From: Asterias amurensis
Taxonomy: Eukaryota; Echinodermata; Asteroidea; Forcipulatida; Asteriidae
Assembly: GCF_032118995.1 (NCBI RefSeq)
Contig: NC_092650.1
Location: 21,080,501-21,144,500, forward strand
Direction: 5' to 3'
DNA: 64,000 bases
Part shown: in pieces, positions 30,858 to 41,877 of the stretch
Layout: each line of letters starts with the position of its first letter
Numbering within the stretch: the first letter of the stretch is position 1
Translations under genes and position numbers: made by a program
The notes under the pieces: generated by a model
Databases searched by the model: none
Seen by the model: only the letters and a program-made list of their open reading frames with translations
What the model was told of the DNA's origin: nothing

Positions 30858-31233
30858 TTAAAGGAAACGTTGCCTTGGATCGGGCAAGTTGGTCAATGAA
30901 AAGCGTCTGAAACCGTTTGTTAGTAAACGCATATGTTTAGAAAGATGTTTCAAAAGTAGAATATAATGATCCACACAATATGCCTCAAAGTTGCCTGGTT
31001 TTCCTTTTACTTTGCGATCTAACACGGCCTGCCATTTTGGCCCCACAAACTGGCGTGCCGTGTTAGTTTACGACGTATATTATAAGGACAATCGTGCAAT
31101 TTCGAGGCACATTTGATTGAATCATTGTATTCTACTTTAAAACATATTTCCAACCTTATGCATTTCATAACTAACGGGTTCAAACGCTTTTCATAGACCA
31201 ACTCGCCCGATTCAAGACAACGTTTCCCTTTAA
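30858..31233. mobile_element. Family B MITE, copy 2
   Basis: Left TTAAAGGAAACGTTGCCTTG, right CAAGACAACGTTTCCCTTTA, about 20 bp after the preceding hairpin element. Confidence 0.8.
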
Positions 31234-31867
31234 GCGTTCTAAATATACGACTAGTGTAGTTCAGAGAGAAAAATAAGCTTAGATATTGGGCCGAATTAAT
31301 AAAAACTAGGATTTGCTTTTACTAGCCTTTTACTTAAATCCTTACAAATAAAAGCATGGAGGAAGAATATAAAAGTAAGCCTTAATATTGCTAGTGATTG
31401 GTCGAACTAGTAGGTAAAAGCAATGCTTGAGGGACTCTTCTTATTGAGATGTAAATAAAACCGACATTTTAGTATTACCTGTATAGTTTCACAAGATACT
31501 GGGCCGTAAGATACCAGCATTAACAAATCCGATAAGTTTAAGATCAGGCATGAGAATTTGCCCAAATCTCTATAAATAACCTTTTACTGGAAAAACACCG
31601 TTTATAATTGAACGGATTAGTGAATTGTCAGAGAAAAGCACAATAGCGGGGTATTCAGGAGTATAACAATAGAGGCATTCCCTTATAAGGAGTTGCTTAC
31701 CCGAGGGTGGCGGAGGGCTTTACCATTTCATAGCTTGAGGGGTGTTGTGTTGAAAGAAATCATTAAACAATTAAAATGTTTGCATTTATTTTACTTTTTG
31801 ACCAAAAAGTGATGGTGTTTTTGACCGAAAAGATATTTATGAATGGGAATCAAAGTGTGTTGAATCG
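31234..31867. other. Unassigned intergenic sequence
   Basis: AT-rich; no element or gene recognised. Confidence 0.3.
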
Positions 31868-31985
31868 GTTTTCAACTAGTGGTTTAAACCCGCCAAGGCC
31901 TGGTTCTTGATAATTTACCTCGACTTCTTCTCGGTAAAATTATCAAGAACCAGGCCTCGTTGTGATTAAACCACTAGTTGAAAAC
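31868..31985. mobile_element. Hairpin MITE, 118 bp
   Basis: GTTTTCAACTAGTGGTTTAA pairs exactly with TTAAACCACTAGTTGAAAAC, and AGGCCTGGTTCTTGATAA with TTATCAAGAACCAGGCCT. A 13-bp loop lies between. Confidence 0.85.
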
Positions 31986-32011
31986 CTCTTCACCACACAT
32001 TGATTCCTTTA

Positions 32012-32399
32012 TTAAAGACAGCGGACACTGGTAATTGTCAAAGACCAGTCTTCTCACTTGGTGTATCTCAACATAATATGCATAAAATAACCAACCTGTG
32101 GAAATTTGAGCTCAATCTGTGGTCGAAGTTGCGAGATAATAATGAAAGAAAAAAACACCCTTGTCACACGAAGTTGTGTTCTTTCATTATGCTTGATTTC
32201 GAGACCTTCAATTCTAAACTTGAGGTCTCGACATCGAACTCGTGGAAAATTACTTGTTTTTCGAAAACTACGTCACTTCTGAGGGAGCCGTTTCTCACAA
32301 TGTTTTATACCATCAACCCCTCCCCATTACTCGTTACCAAGTAAGGTTTTATGCTAATAAATAACTTGAGTAATTACCAATTGTGTCCACTGCCTTTAA
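32012..32399 (+). mobile_element. Family A MITE, full-length
   Basis: Left TTAAAGACAGCGGACACTGG, right AATTGTGTCCACTGCCTTTA, TTAA on both sides. Confidence 0.85.
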
Positions 32400-32690
32400 G
32401 GATGGTACTTTGTTGTGATATAAAAAAAATTTCGAAAACAAAATTGCATTTTGGTGGGTTGGAGTTGTGAATATATGAGCTAAACCAGTTTTCATCAAAC
32501 CCCAAAATTGCCTAAAATGTCAAAAAACACAAAATAAGCTGTAACCATGGCAACGGGCTATATAGTGAATTGAAAGTGCATTTTTATTTACTTGCATCCA
32601 AGGCCCTTACATCCACAAAATATAAAATAAAAATAAAAATCAATTTTTGACCGTGAGCATCAATTAAGTATCAATTACCTGAACTGACTC

Positions 32691-33076
32691 TTAAAGGAAC
32701 GTTTCCAAATTGGTAAGAAACAAAAATCGTGAAGATCACAGATTTACATAAAACTTACACGATCTAATGATGATGATATTTGAAAACATTCCTTGAAATA
32801 TTTTTGTCTGAAATGTCATATTTGATGAGAAATAAATAATCTAATTTCGCGTTTGGAGTCTATCACTCAGTGAGCGTTTTATTAATTTTTATTTTGGCAT
32901 CGATGCATTGCAAAATTTGTAATCGGTTTTTCACTATTCTCTCGTGACCCAGATGGCCGATCGATCTGAAACTTTTACAGGTTTGTCAGTTTTATGTATA
33001 TGGTGGATTACATACAGTGATTACACTGCCAGCAAGTGTTTTGTTGGCAAAAACCAATTCTGTAATGTTCCTTTAA
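32691..33076 (+). mobile_element. Family D TTAA-ended MITE, copy 1
   Basis: Left TTAAAGGAACGTTTCCAAAT, right CTGTAATGTTCCTTTAA. It carries GGCATCGATGCATTGCAAAA and GACCCAGATGGCCGATCGAT; a truncated copy is at 43869-44166. Confidence 0.75.
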
Positions 33077-33571
33077 GTTATTTCTGTTGCTCTTTTGCTT
33101 TATCTCTCGGTACTGTGTGTATTAATGTTTTGTCTGCCCTGCATCGTACCGAGACCAGCTTTGTTGACAATGATTATTGACTTGGGCTTAAAGAATGCAA
33201 TCTTTGTATTTCGCCTATTGATATTATAGAGATCGATTTGAAAGGGAAAAGGTAAACAATTTCCCCCACAAAACCCCTAAAAGATTCCACGGAATAAAGG
33301 TCACATAGGTTATTCGAGAAACGCCCAATATAACAAAGCCACATGGATGGAAGCCTGGGGTATAACTTCTGCAAAAAGGACCAATGTCAAAAACCTCTTT
33401 CATAAAGTGTAATGCCTCACGGCACAATTTTGTCGTAATTTCTTTCCCTCTCTCTTTCCTCATGGGGGCCCAGTCAGGGGGAAATTGAAAAGCACCAGAT
33501 ATTTAGAGGGATATACCAAACTCAAATGGAAAATTTGATTTAAATAAGTGCAACTTGATTTATTTTGGAAT
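33077..33571. other. Unassigned intergenic sequence
   Basis: Nothing recognised on either strand; the minus-strand 79-codon open frame has no recognisable domain. Confidence 0.3.
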
Positions 33572-33962
33572 TTGAAGACACTGGACACTATTGGTAATTG
33601 TCAAAGACCAGTCTTTTCACTTGGTGTATCTCAACATTTGCATAAAATACTGAACCTATCAAAATTTGAGCTCAATTGGACGTCAAAGTTGCGAGATAAT
33701 AATGAAAGAAAAAACAACTCTTGTCACACGAAGTTGTGTGCTTTCAGATGCTTGATTTCAAGACCTCAAATTCTAATTATATGAGGTCTCTAAATCAAAT
33801 TCGTGGAAAATTACTTCTTTCTCGAAAACTACGTCACTTGAGAGGGAGCCGTTTCTCACAATGTTTTATATTACCAACCTCTCCCCATTAATCGTTACCA
33901 AGTAAAGTTTTATGCTAATAATTATTTTGAGTAATTTACCAATAGTGTCCACTGTCTTTAAA
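33572..33962 (+). mobile_element. Family A MITE, full-length
   Basis: Left TTGAAGACACTGGACACTAT, right AATAGTGTCCACTGTCTTTA. Its final TTAA (33959-33962) is also the first TTAA of a family C element. Confidence 0.85.
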
Positions 33963-34316
33963 GCCATTGGACACGTTCGGTACAGAAAAAATAAAGTTCA
34001 CAGATTTACAAATAACTTACAGGGTTTACACAAGGTAATGTGGTGAAAGACTTCTCTTGAAATATTAATCCATGAAATGCTTTACTTTTTGAGAAAACAT
34101 TAAAACAATATCAATTCTCGATATCGAGAATTACGGATTTAATTTAAACACATGTCCTTACTCGGCGAAACGTGCGGAAACAAGGGTGGGTTTTCACGTC
34201 ATTTTCTTTCGACTCCGATCACCGATTGAGCCTAGATTTTCACGGTTTGTTGTTTTATATATAAGTTGTGTGGGCCTTGGACAATACTGTTTACCGAAGG
34301 TGTCCAATGGCTTTAA
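33959..34316 (-). mobile_element. Family C MITE, copy 2
   Basis: Left TTAAAGCCATTGGACACGTT, right GAAGGTGTCCAATGGCTTTA. It includes the palindrome ATTCTCGATATCGAGAAT and abuts the family A copy. Confidence 0.85.
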
Positions 34317-34523
34317 GTCCGTATATTAAAATCCAATCAGTCTTGTTCAGAGTAAATATTAACAGTATGCGTTCAGAAAGTATGAACAAACTAATATTGC
34401 AAATTGTTATAATTACAGTGAAATAAAGCCCGGTTTTGTAACCACTTATCTCGCGGCTGCATGCCACATAAATTAATAACAACATATAAAGGGGGTCAAA
34501 AGTTATTGTCGTTACTGAGAAAC

Positions 34524-34697
34524 CTTCATCACGTTATCACCATATTGTCATGTTCCCTGTTTCCAATAACAGTAATAAATGCTAACATTCATTGCGCAAA
34601 CGGGGTACCAGACTATTATTTCGTCCAGCCTCAGTTTGGTTACAATGGGTTGGAATGGAGTAAAATCAAGATGGCCACACCGTGATAAAGGTCTAAA
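34524..34697 (+). repeat. Dispersed repeat K, copy
   Basis: TTCCAATAACAGTAATAAAT, CCAGACTATTATTTCGTCCA, TCAAGATGGCCACACCGTG. Confidence 0.7.
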
Positions 34698-34810
34698 GAC
34701 TGTGGTGGCCACATATGAAGCGGCTGCTGGAGGCATAACATAATATTTAATAAAAATGTCAAAAATTTCAAAAAGTTGTTCAAATCTGATCTCCAGTACC
34801 GTATAGTGCG

Positions 34811-35069
34811 GCTTCCGTTCGATTAGCTTCCCTGTGTCGACCCCGCAGTGCTCACTCGGGTGAGACCCTGACATGAGCTAATCGAACGATCATGACTCGC
34901 CCTTTCGTGGTGACGTCATGCACCTGGGGCCAGCCCCCAAGTGACCCACTCCACAAGTAATAGGGCACTTGGGGCTGACCCGGGTGGGCTCCTGGAATGA
35001 CGTCAAAGCTATTCGAACGTACCGGGGGCAGACCTGGGTCGACCCAGGGAAGCTAATCGAACGCAACCA
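34811..35069. mobile_element. MITE J, copy 2
   Basis: Left TTCCGTTCGATTAGCTTCCC, right GGGAAGCTAATCGAACGCAA; it shares GCTCACTCGGGTGAG and TGACGTCATGCACCTG with copy 1 in inverse order. Confidence 0.8.
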
Positions 35070-35337
35070 AAGGAATGGGTATTGTGAGTGAAAAAGGGGG
35101 AGTTGATAACAGTATAACTCTGGAGAGGGAAACATGATACGAAAGTATATTCAACGCAATCCGAGATAACAAAAAATAGAAGACAAACAAGATAAGAATA
35201 ATGAAGAAATTATGTTTATATATTTCAAGATGTGCGTGTGGGACCCACTTGCAATGGTTGGGAATGAAAAAGCCAACTAAGTCAAGATCCTAGATAGCAA
35301 AATGACTCAGCACTCTCTCCCCTTCACACTCAGTACT

Positions 35338-35521
35338 ATAGACCTTTATCTTGGTGCAGCCATCTTGATTTTTTCCCCATTGATATCAATGTAACCAAAC
35401 CAAAGCTTAAAGAACAAAATAGTCTGGTTCCTATTTGCATACTGATTATAAGCATTTATTACTGTTATTCGATACAAGGAACATGACAAAATATTGAGAC
35501 AGTATGATACAGGTCTATGGA
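35338..35521 (-). repeat. Dispersed repeat K, copy
   Basis: AGACCTTTATCTTGGTGCAG with CCATCTTGATTT at one end and AGGTCTATGG at the other; the interior AAAATAGTCTGGTTCCTATT matches the intron 1 fragment. Confidence 0.7.
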
Positions 35522-35545
35522 CCCATCGCATGGTTTAATATGCCT

Positions 35546-35670
35546 CAAACCCCTGCCCACCGAACCAGCTCCTGCCCACCTAACCCAACCCCTGCCCACC
35601 CAACCCAGCCTCTGCCACCCAACTCAACCCCTGCCCCTTCCCATGCCCCTTCCCCTGCCCCCGTCACACA
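35546..35670 (+). repeat. C-rich minisatellite, CCCCTGCCCACCNAACC unit
   Basis: About six imperfect units of roughly 17 bp (CCCTGCCCACC, CTCCTGCCCACCTAACC, CCCCTGCCCACCCAACC, CCTCTGCCACCCAACTC) end in CCCCTTCCC variants. The proline-rich 81-codon open frame here is an artefact. Confidence 0.75.
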
Positions 35671-36360
35671 TCGCTCATGATGTAGTGCATACGCATACTA
35701 CATTGAAATATCAAAATTTGGTATCTCCAGGGAATTCGGATCGAGTGGAAATTATGAACTAGGTCACCATTGCCAAATTATCACGGCATTGATTTAGTAC
35801 GAGCCATATCGCACGCAAACAAGAAGGAAATAACTTTCCTTCCTTCATCCGGATCTTTTATTCTGATCACGGTCTAGCAAAGGTAAAGTGTTTACGATTG
35901 GCATTCTGAAATGAAAACAATGGCCCAAAAATTGTTTCCCTGTGGAAGAGCATACACAAAAGTGGTATTGAACGGTTTTATGCAAAGAATTTCAATCAGT
36001 GTGGGAGTTGAAGAACGAGTTAGAGTGTGTAAACAAGCAGCAGACTGGCTTTGTGCCAACATTAGCTTTGTTCTGAATACCCTAATGGGATGGGGGTGGT
36101 GGTGGTGGGGGGGGGGGGGGGTGCGTGAAAACCCAATGAAAACAATTCTGAGCAGGAAGTGGCACTTTTCAATTAAATGGTAAAAGGAGGTTCCCGATCC
36201 CCCTATTGCACAGTTTGCCAAACATTCCGACAACTAGTTCCAAAAAAACAGTGCTCTTACGTCACTTGGTTGTTAACCAATCACGCTTGAGAGTTCGAAA
36301 AGACGGTGGTGTCTTTTGTAAGAGGTATGAGCCTGTAGGCTACTGGACAAACTTTGACGG
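35671..36360. other. Unassigned sequence upstream of the TATA promoter
   Basis: It contains a GGTGGTGGTGG-poly-G run (36107-36121). No gene recognised. Confidence 0.3.
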
Positions 36361-36369
36361 TGCGATTGT

Positions 36370-36444
36370 TATAAAAAGGGTAGACGCGCCACTCAAATCA
36401 TCAAATTCAGCATTTATCTCGGAGAGCAAGACAGCGAGCCCAAG
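36370..36444 (+). promoter_or_regulatory. TATA core promoter and noncoding first exon
   Basis: TATAAAAA at 36370-36377 is followed about 30 bp later by an initiator-like stretch, then an ATG-free segment ending CCCAAG with a strong GTAAGT donor at 36445. A transcript would start near 36400. The next good acceptor in the same strand that leads to a signal-peptide ATG is at 43192, so this is a candidate first exon of the secreted-protein gene. That link is inference. Confidence 0.4.
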
Positions 36445-36544
36445 GTAAGTTATTTTTATGCATATGGTTATAAGTGATTGTACAGTTTGTTTTAGGCCAA
36501 TATATGTTAGTTCACATATAAAAGACTTTCAACCCCCAAACGCA

Positions 36545-36860
36545 GGCAAGGTTTGGGTTCCTTTTTATACGACAAAAACACAAATCTCCACAGGTTACAT
36601 TCAACTAACACTGTTTAAAAATTAAGACGATAGAACGATTTCTCTTATAAAAATACTTGCTGGGATGTGGTAGTTTTTGAGGATTGGCTAAAACAATTCC
36701 ACAAAGTAACATGGTTTTCGTTTCAGTATAGACGAGAATTATTTTTAACATGTCCTACGGATTTACGCAACTCTCCTGAAAACAATGCTCTGTGGTTTTC
36801 ACTTTTTTTCTCTCAAAACCTTGATAGAGTGGATCGTTAAAACTTTAACATGTAAATTAT
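36545..36860 (+). repeat. Family E MITE, degraded copy
   Basis: GGTTTGGGTTCCTTTTTATA, CACAAATCTCCACAGGTTAC and GGATGTGGTAGTTTTTGAGG align with the family E left arm. Confidence 0.5.
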
Positions 36861-37121
36861 TTACATCTACATTCTCAGTGAGTTGGGATTCATGTCATGG
36901 TCAAAAACAGTCATGATCTACAATCTATACTATTAAAAGCGTAACCTGCGCCATCTTGGATTGAAAATTAGAAGGTCCAGTGGTATGGCATCCTTGTGGA
37001 ATCCAACACGGTTGTTTGTGTGGAATTCAATACGTTTGTGTGGTTTCAGACGTCGGGTTGCAAGTCTGCAAAACCCGGATCCAAACTCGCACTTACAAGT
37101 CATGTGATTGGAGGAAGTTTG

Positions 37122-37530
37122 GGCGGCGACCGTGCGTCAACCACTGGTCGATGTTGTTACCAGACTTCCTAGAAATCTTTCTGACAGGCGACTCATTGGA
37201 CAGTGTTTCGCAGATGGTGCTCCGGATTGGTTCATCAGTGCCCCTTGCCCGCCCACCCGCCATTCGATCTACCCTTTTTGGTCAGGTTACTTTCGTGTTG
37301 TACTAAGCATGGTTCTCCGGATTGGTTCATTCATTGCCGCGCAGGGTCGAAAGGGTCGAAGAGGCTGGGTGCCAGGACAAAACCGAAACCAATCTCACGA
37401 ATTTGACCGAATTTTCATTGAATGGATGAAGTACCGTAGATTGATGTTTCGCAGGCGACCATGTGTCAACCACTGGTCGACGTTATCAGACTTCCTAGAA
37501 ATCCTTCTGCGGGTGACTCATTTGTTGAAA
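37122..37530 (+). repeat. Duplicated segment with open reading frame
   Basis: Blocks of about 75 bp at 37122-37200 and 37453-37527 share GTCAACCACTGGTCGA and CAGACTTCCTAGAAATC. CTCCGGATTGGTTCATC-type blocks also recur at 37217 and 37317. A 148-codon frame spans them but matches nothing I recognise. Confidence 0.45.
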
Positions 37531-37554
37531 AAATTAAATAGAGAATATTTATAA

Positions 37555-38440
37555 AAAAGCATTCACTTCCAAACGGCATGAGAATTATCATGATGAACAA
37601 GGATGGGATCAAACGGAAGCTTAATAATTTGGAAACATTGGGTAGGGCCGGCTATAGGTTGGAAGGTGTCTAAGGGAACTTTACAATTAACAACATTTTG
37701 GGGGTGGGGGGGGGGGGCTTACACAAAGAGCCATTTTGGTCAGTGTATTGTGAGTGGTGTGTTGTCTGGTTTGAGACAGGCCACCTGTTGCTTGGTGAAG
37801 AAGGTCGCCGTGGGACCACTTTAGGTTGACAGTGGGTGGCGACCTTGGACCTTTTGCCAGTAAACTCAAATGGGTACATGAATACCATTTTAGAATACGG
37901 TCTGTTCATGGAGGTATAATGTTGCAGTTTCAGAGTTTAACCATGGAGGTAGAATTGTGAAACCATTCCTTACTCTATGGAGAAACTTATACACGTACGT
38001 CAAAGGCTGTTTTGAAGCTGTAAAAAAAGAACTTTGCTTTGCATTTGGTCAAAGTTGTTAAGCAAAACGACATTAAGTTTCCTTTTGAATAAGTCCATTC
38101 ACAAAATTGGTTAGAGCAGTGTGTCGGTCAGGTCTCAGAATGTACATTTTGCCAAATCCATTTTGAAGCCTAATTTAGCCATCGGCCCGTCGGGTTGGTT
38201 ACTGGTGGGGATAATATTAACAAAAGAGACCTCGTGCGGCTGAATGGGGTATATTTTCAGGAGTTTGTCTTTTGACCCAAACTAGACGTAACAAACCCTA
38301 AACATGACTTGACATGCTTTCTGAAAGTGAAATAAGTTAGAGAAAACTAAGGAGTGGGGACGAGTTTATCGTTTTTATTTAGTTTGTACGATATAGGGTT
38401 CCAGAGATATGGGATGTATGGATGTTTGTTCCTAGAGCAG
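37555..38440. other. Unassigned sequence
   Basis: Contains a poly-G run near 37710; nothing else recognised. Confidence 0.3.
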
Positions 38441-38512
38441 CGTGAACATGAACGCGGTCAGAAATTGTGTCGTTTGTCGTTCAAATTTCGCGAGATGCAA
38501 TAAGCCCAAAGT
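38441..38512 (+). repeat. MITE I fragment
   Basis: CGTGAACATGAACGCGGTCA, AGAAATTGTGTCGTT and AAGCCCAAAGTGAC match the interior of the elements at 16668-17280. Confidence 0.6.
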
Positions 38513-38540
38513 GACAATAAAACAAAACCAGACCTGCCAA

Positions 38541-38563
38541 GTCTCACGCATTAGGCGTGAGAC
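38541..38563. repeat. Short hairpin GTCTCACGC...GCGTGAGAC
   Basis: Nine-base perfect stem with a 5-base loop, followed by more TCTCACGC motifs to about 38600. Confidence 0.5.
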
Positions 38564-39195
38564 TCACGCATTTGGCCTCTGTCTCACGCTCACACGCACA
38601 TCAACCATTATTGGGGCGAGATCGGGAAAAAAATTAACGACATTTTTTGTACAAAATTTGTACAAACAGAGCGCAAATTTGCAGATTGCGCACGCTTTTG
38701 CTCATCCAGTAGGTTCAGCTCAAATTCGGCAGAGCGCAAAACGCTTATTGCGCACAAGTTTGTTCCGATTCGTATAGCAAATTCGTTGAAATGCGCTCCA
38801 CTAGCGAAGACACAACAGGCATAAGAAGTGAGCGATTGATTTTGGACATCATTTTTAGTCTATTTTTTTCAAGTTTGGAAGGATATAATCTGACACAATC
38901 GAACCTCCACATTAACCATCAACATCTCCTGTGTACCTCAAGTGAGTTTTAATTATTCTGAGGAGGTTTTTGATGCATTTTGAAACACTTTTTGTCCACA
39001 ATTAAATTTCACATTGTTTTATTTATTTATTTATAAAAAAAAAAAAAAAAAAGAGGTTGGGCGGCGATTTAAAAAGGCCTTCTTAAACTGGCAATTTTTT
39101 CCGGGGGGATGGGGGTTGAGCTTTGAAAAATCTCACACATAGCTAGCCTCTGGACTTGGCATCTCTGCCTGCAAAACACTTTTTTGACATTCACG

Positions 39196-39586
39196 TTAAA
39201 GGAACACGTTGCCTTGGATCGGTCGAGTTGGTCTTTGAAAAGCGTTTGTAACCGTTTTTTTATAAATAACATATGGGTAGAAAGATGTTGTAAAAGTAGA
39301 ATACAATGATCCACACAAACATGCCTCGAAATTGCGTGGTTTTCCTTTTACATCGTCGACTAACACGTCGGCCATTTATGGGGGTCAAAATTTTGACCCC
39401 CATAAATGGCCGACCATGTTAGTTCGCACAGTAGAAGGAAAACCACGCAATTTCGAGGCAAACTTGTGTGGATCATTGTATTATACTTTTAAAACATCTT
39501 TCCAACCATATGCATTTTATAAAAAACGGTTACAAACGCTTTTGTTTTGACCAACTCGTCCGATCCAAGGCAACGTGTTCCTTTAA
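39196..39586. mobile_element. Family B MITE, copy 3
   Basis: Left TTAAAGGAACACGTTGCCTT, right AGGCAACGTGTTCCTTTAA, TTAA both sides. The central hairpin is GTCGGCCATTTATGGGGGTC with its inverse. Confidence 0.9.
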
Positions 39587-40196
39587 GTGCTCACGTTATA
39601 CATGCAGCCTATTGACCAGAAAGTTTACAAGACCAATTCAGATGAGAATAAACTAAAAAGAGGCCTACGCTCTTACCGCCCCCGCCCCCCCCGAAAAAAA
39701 AACAGTAGATAAATTAGATTTGTGGCACACAGCATGTTCCAAAAAATCGCTTTACTTATAGTGCTGTAGCAACGCTATGTATCGTGGGACGTAAAAATGT
39801 CATTTTTGACGATGTTTTTTAAAAAGGAAATGCAAGCATTATGAATGCATATTGAGTGTGTGGAGAAAGTTTTGGTAGTGTAGTACAAAAGAAACTTTAG
39901 TTATTGCTGGCTAACGGTCAGTTTCACCTATCAACGCTGATTTGAAAAACGTGTAACGTTAGGGAGGCCCAACATATTAGACCCCTATAAGGATCACGGG
40001 GGAGCCTTATAGTTTCTAGATGCACAAGGTACGTCGTCTAACCCAAAACGAGGTGGGTACAGCCACTGCAAGTAGTGGTGGACGTGCGAAATAGCTTCAT
40101 TTTGGGTTAGAATTATGACGCCATGCATAAATATTGAGAGAGGCGTATAACACCCTCACCCACATTTCGAAATATTTGTGTAAAGGGTTTTATATC
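39587..40196. other. Unassigned sequence
   Basis: Contains a short poly-C/poly-A junction near 39690; nothing recognised. Confidence 0.3.
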
Positions 40197-40233
40197 CTAG
40201 CGGGGTGCCGCGCGAAGCGCGGCATCCCGCTAG
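40197..40233. repeat. GC-rich hairpin, CTAG to CTAG
   Basis: CTAGCGGGGTGCCGCGC pairs with GCGCGGCATCCCGCTAG over 17 bp with one G/T mismatch around a GAA loop. GGGTTTT/AAAACCC extends the symmetry outside. Confidence 0.8.
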
Positions 40234-40612
40234 CAGGTATGAAAACCCTCTACGAAAAAAAGAGCACGGTTTATTATATACTTATATAAACCCGTAATTT
40301 TTACCACTATTTGATCGTGGAATTGTACATTCTAATTAATTTTTTTTACCCAATTATTTCGTGTTAAATGTTGATATAATTTTGAATTGTTTCTTGTTCT
40401 TGGTGATTTAAGGCCTTTTGTTGGTGATATAATTATACATAAAATAAATATGCTTACCTTTCTCACCGTCGATATCACATAACCATGGGCTCTGTTGAAG
40501 TTGAGCCTTTCACTCCAGCCAATAGAGACTCGCATTGTGCTCGCAAGTCTATAATGCTAGTTTTGGCATCGTACATTTGGAATGTTTATGTATTGCTGTT
40601 TGCTATACGGTG

Positions 40613-40770
40613 TAGCCCGGTGCATATTTGCTGCGAACGTAAATACGAAGCGAATTTTGACTTACAACTTTTTAATTGCTGCCCTCGCAGCGAATGTTTC
40701 GCCACACAAGTCAACTGATGCTAATTATTCTTTGCGAATTTGTGACGTCAAAATTCGCTGAACCGGGCTA
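40613..40770. mobile_element. MITE with TAGCCCGGT TIRs
   Basis: Left TAGCCCGGTGCATATTTGCT, right CAAAATTCGCTGAACCGGGC; a GCGAATTTTGAC motif near the left is inverted as GTCAAAATTCGC at the right. It abuts a family A MITE. Confidence 0.7.
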
Positions 40771-41139
40771 AAAGACACTGGACACTATTGGTAATTGTCA
40801 AAGACCAGTCTTCTCACTTGGTGAATGTATCTCAACATATGCATAAAATAACAAATTAACCTGTGCAAATTTTAGCTCAATTGGTAGTCGAAGTTGCGAG
40901 ATGAAAGAAAAACACCCCTGTCAAACAACAAAGTCGTGTGCTTTCAGATGCTTGATTTCGAGACCTCAAATTCTAATTCTGAGGTCTGGAAATCAACTTT
41001 CTCGTAAACTACGTTACTTCAGAGGGGCCGTTTCTCACAATGTTTTATATTATCAGCCTCTCCCCATTACTCATTTACCAAGTAAGGTTTTATGCTAATA
41101 AATTATTTTGAGTAATTACCAAGTGTCCACTGCCTTTAA
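40768..41139 (+). mobile_element. Family A MITE, full-length
   Basis: Left CTAAAAGACACTGGACACTA, right CAAGTGTCCACTGCCTTTAA. Confidence 0.8.
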
Positions 41140-41194
41140 GCCTGTAGGACTATTTCAAAAAAATAATAATATGAGTGTTTATACAAAAGCCTAA

Positions 41195-41573
41195 TTAAAG
41201 CCATTGGACACTTTCGGTACACAGTATTGTCCAAAGGCACACACTTCGTGTATCACAACTTATATGTTAAATAACAAACCTGTGAAAATTAAGTCTTAAT
41301 TGGTCATCGTAGACGGGAGAAAATAACGGGAAAACCCACCCTTGCTTCCGCACGTTTCGCCGTGTCATGACATGTGTTTACTATAATCCGTAATTCTCGT
41401 TGTCGAGATTTGATAATTGTTTTAATGTTTTGTCATAAAGTAAAGCATTTCATGGAATAATAATATTTCAAGAGAAGTCTTTTACCATTGCCTTCTGTAA
41501 ACCCTGTTAGTTATTTGTAAATCTGTGAACTTTTATTTTTTTTTTCTGTTCCGAAAGTGTATAATGGCTTTAA
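41195..41573 (+). mobile_element. Family C MITE, copy 3
   Basis: Left TTAAAGCCATTGGACACTTT, right GAAAGTGTATAATGGCTTTA; same TTCCGCACGTTTCGCCGTGT interior as copy 1. Confidence 0.85.
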
Positions 41574-41877
41574 ATGGATTAACAACTCAAATTAATAATT
41601 TGTGTTTCTCGGCCAACTTACAAAGGACATCAATTCATATCAATTGTTTTGTAAAGTAATCGCAAAAACGAGCAAAATCATCATAAGTGTTGAACATGAA
41701 GAAATTAAAATTGGTTACCAAATAAACGAAAAAAGAAAACGAAAAAAAAAAAAAAAACCCGGCAACAATAACAGGGAATCAGCTGTAACCATTTTTGCGC
41801 TTGGCTCATTATGAACCAAGAAAAACAATTGTTTTCAGTAATTTAACTTCAGAGTTACATAATTATTAATAAAAATA

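Larger units (their letters stand above)
36924..40233 (+). mobile_element. Possible non-autonomous Helitron-like element
   Basis: The left edge reads A|TCTATACTATTAAAAGCG, like Helitron 5' ends (TC..., AT-rich). The right edge is a 17-bp-stem hairpin (40197-40233) ending CTAG. No Rep/helicase is present and the flanking base after CTAG is C, not the usual T. Both facts weaken the call. A family B MITE is nested inside. Confidence 0.25.

Noticed and set aside
35517..35762. Proline-rich 81-codon frame
   Set aside because: Encoded by a C-rich minisatellite; no conserved protein features.
36980..37554. Overlapping 108- and 148-codon frames
   Set aside because: They span internally duplicated, possibly transposon-captured sequence, with no recognised domain and no splice or promoter signals of their own.
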